This document shows positions 62,977 to 64,000 of a stretch of DNA of 64,000 nucleotides, piece after piece. The notes beneath the pieces were generated by a model. The model was given only the letters and a program-made list of their open reading frames with translations. It was not told the origin of the DNA and made no database searches. Origin of the DNA: Anopheles merus (lineage: Eukaryota; Arthropoda; Insecta; Diptera; Culicidae); the NCBI RefSeq assembly GCF_017562075.2, contig NC_054083.1, positions 16,117,141 to 16,181,140 of the forward strand, written 5' to 3'. Every line of letters begins with the position of its first letter. The stretch's first letter is position 1. A program made the translations under genes and the position numbers.

Positions 62977-64000
62977 CTACAGGGGAAGAGAAAAGAAGAA
63001 ATAGCAAAGAAAATCTGGATAAGAAATTTTGTTTTCATGGAAGCTACAGTAAAATCAACACCGAGACGCAAAGGTGCGTTGATTGAGCTGATACTAGCGA
63101 CAGATAATACTTGAGCGATGTAATGGAACACATCAGCAATGGTGTGATGTTTGAAGGTCGTTGTGCTGTGCACGGTTTTGGTTCCGTCTATCAAACTGAT
63201 GATGTGAATGCGTGCTGATGAGAAGTTGGGTAATTGGTCTTGCTTTAGGAGGCAAAAATATGATACGGTCTTGATGAGCGACGGTAAACAGCCCACAACA
63301 ACAATGTAAATAAGGCGGAAAGGGTCACTGATGAAACACAACTGAAAATAATGTCTATTTTGTTAAAGCTAGGCTTGAGTTTTCCTAACTGCAGTTTTTG
63401 TGTGAATAACTTTTTTTTACTGAAGTAAACTAATTATTTTTAAATATCGTTACATTTGGATAAATGATGATAGAAGAGTGTTATAGTTTAAATCTTAATA
63501 ATAATTGCAGCTCCTAGTAGTTAAGCGTTTCGTACATTACAAACTAAACGGACTGATTGAATTCATTGGACTTCTTGGACAACTGAAAATTCCTAATCCT
63601 CCATCGACATCCAGTGACCTAGGGAGTTAATCTACCATTATGAAACACATTGCCAACCAATGCCTTATCGTAATCTCCACAATCACTTATACCCGAGGCA
63701 ACCTACTCGAATGCACGGGTACATTGTTCCTAGCCAAAGTTCGCGTTCGATGCTCCAGAGCTAATATGTTCCGAAACCACCAGACTTAAGCACGTCGTTA
63801 ATCAGAAGGATTTCCGTACTTGAAAGTGCAGCAGTAGTTATAGGCACATCGTTAGCCACCTACTGCCACCTTACGTTTGCCCGCCGGACTGATATATTAA
63901 GTCATTAGCAGCAAATTGAATCCCTGCCATATTGCTGTCGGCTGGCCCGGCTCTCCGTTCGGCCACTTGCTGACCCACCCGCATGACCCGAATATCATAG
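62977..64000. other. upstream intron of the pikachurin-like gene, window edge
   Basis: The preceding LamG1 exon is not found here. The minus-strand frame running on past the acceptor to 63341 has no LamG features. The last 150 bases are GC-richer, but no LamG motif appears in any frame. Confidence 0.45.

Noticed and set aside
63850..64000. GC-richer window end considered as the preceding LamG1 exon
   Set aside because: All three minus-strand frames were read and none shows LamG strand motifs.
1..64000. CRISPR arrays, operons, phage or plasmid modules
   Set aside because: No regularly spaced direct repeats with unique spacers, no clustered prokaryotic-style genes; the window is plainly intron-containing eukaryotic DNA.

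Overview
This is nuclear DNA from a dipteran, most likely an Anopheles mosquito. Genes have GT-AG introns ranging from 69 bp to 11 kb. There are many dinucleotide and CTG microsatellites, tRNA-derived SINEs, a decayed non-LTR retrotransposon and several short terminal-inverted-repeat elements. I see no sign of bacterial, viral or plasmid sequence. The genus call is inference from general character; the species cannot be told from this window.

Two protein-coding genes are supported, both on the minus strand and both running off the window. (1) Membralin (TMEM259), an ER multipass membrane protein linked to ER-associated degradation, occupies 18713 down to 6590. Seven coding exons are present (478 codons); the C-terminal exon(s) lie left of base 1. 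(2) A pikachurin/EGFLAM-like extracellular matrix protein (probable orthologue of Drosophila SP2353) occupies 62976 down to 30828. Its last ten exons are present (1104 residues): the end of LamG1, EGF, LamG2, EGF, a roughly 600-residue acidic linker, LamG3 and the stop codon. The 5' exons lie right of base 64000. Every splice junction keeps the reading frame across consensus or near-consensus sites, which is the strongest evidence for both models.

Layout. 1-6589 is a membralin intron with SINE copies, a CA-rich tract and a perfect 32-bp palindrome. 6590-18713 is membralin, including one 10-kb intron (6674-16704) that holds two SINEs, a roughly 780-bp TIR element and a GACTCCG-rich hairpin element. 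18714-30827 is intergenic: the membralin 5' region, a broken LINE reverse transcriptase (20582-21853), a cluster of TIR elements (21951-23580) and a T-rich stretch that may include the pikachurin 3' UTR. 30828-62976 is the pikachurin gene with a large 3' intron of 11 kb. 62977-64000 is intron or upstream sequence with nothing recognised.

The two genes have no known shared pathway. Their adjacency appears to be conserved synteny: I recall the Drosophila counterparts as CG8403 (SP2353) and CG8405 (membralin), whose consecutive numbering suggests neighbours. The most unusual features are the single-exon acidic/His/Gln-rich insertion in the pikachurin-like protein, with a furin-like RNRR site, and a SINE head found with two different 3' tails, one of which matches the tail of the LINE remnant in the same window.
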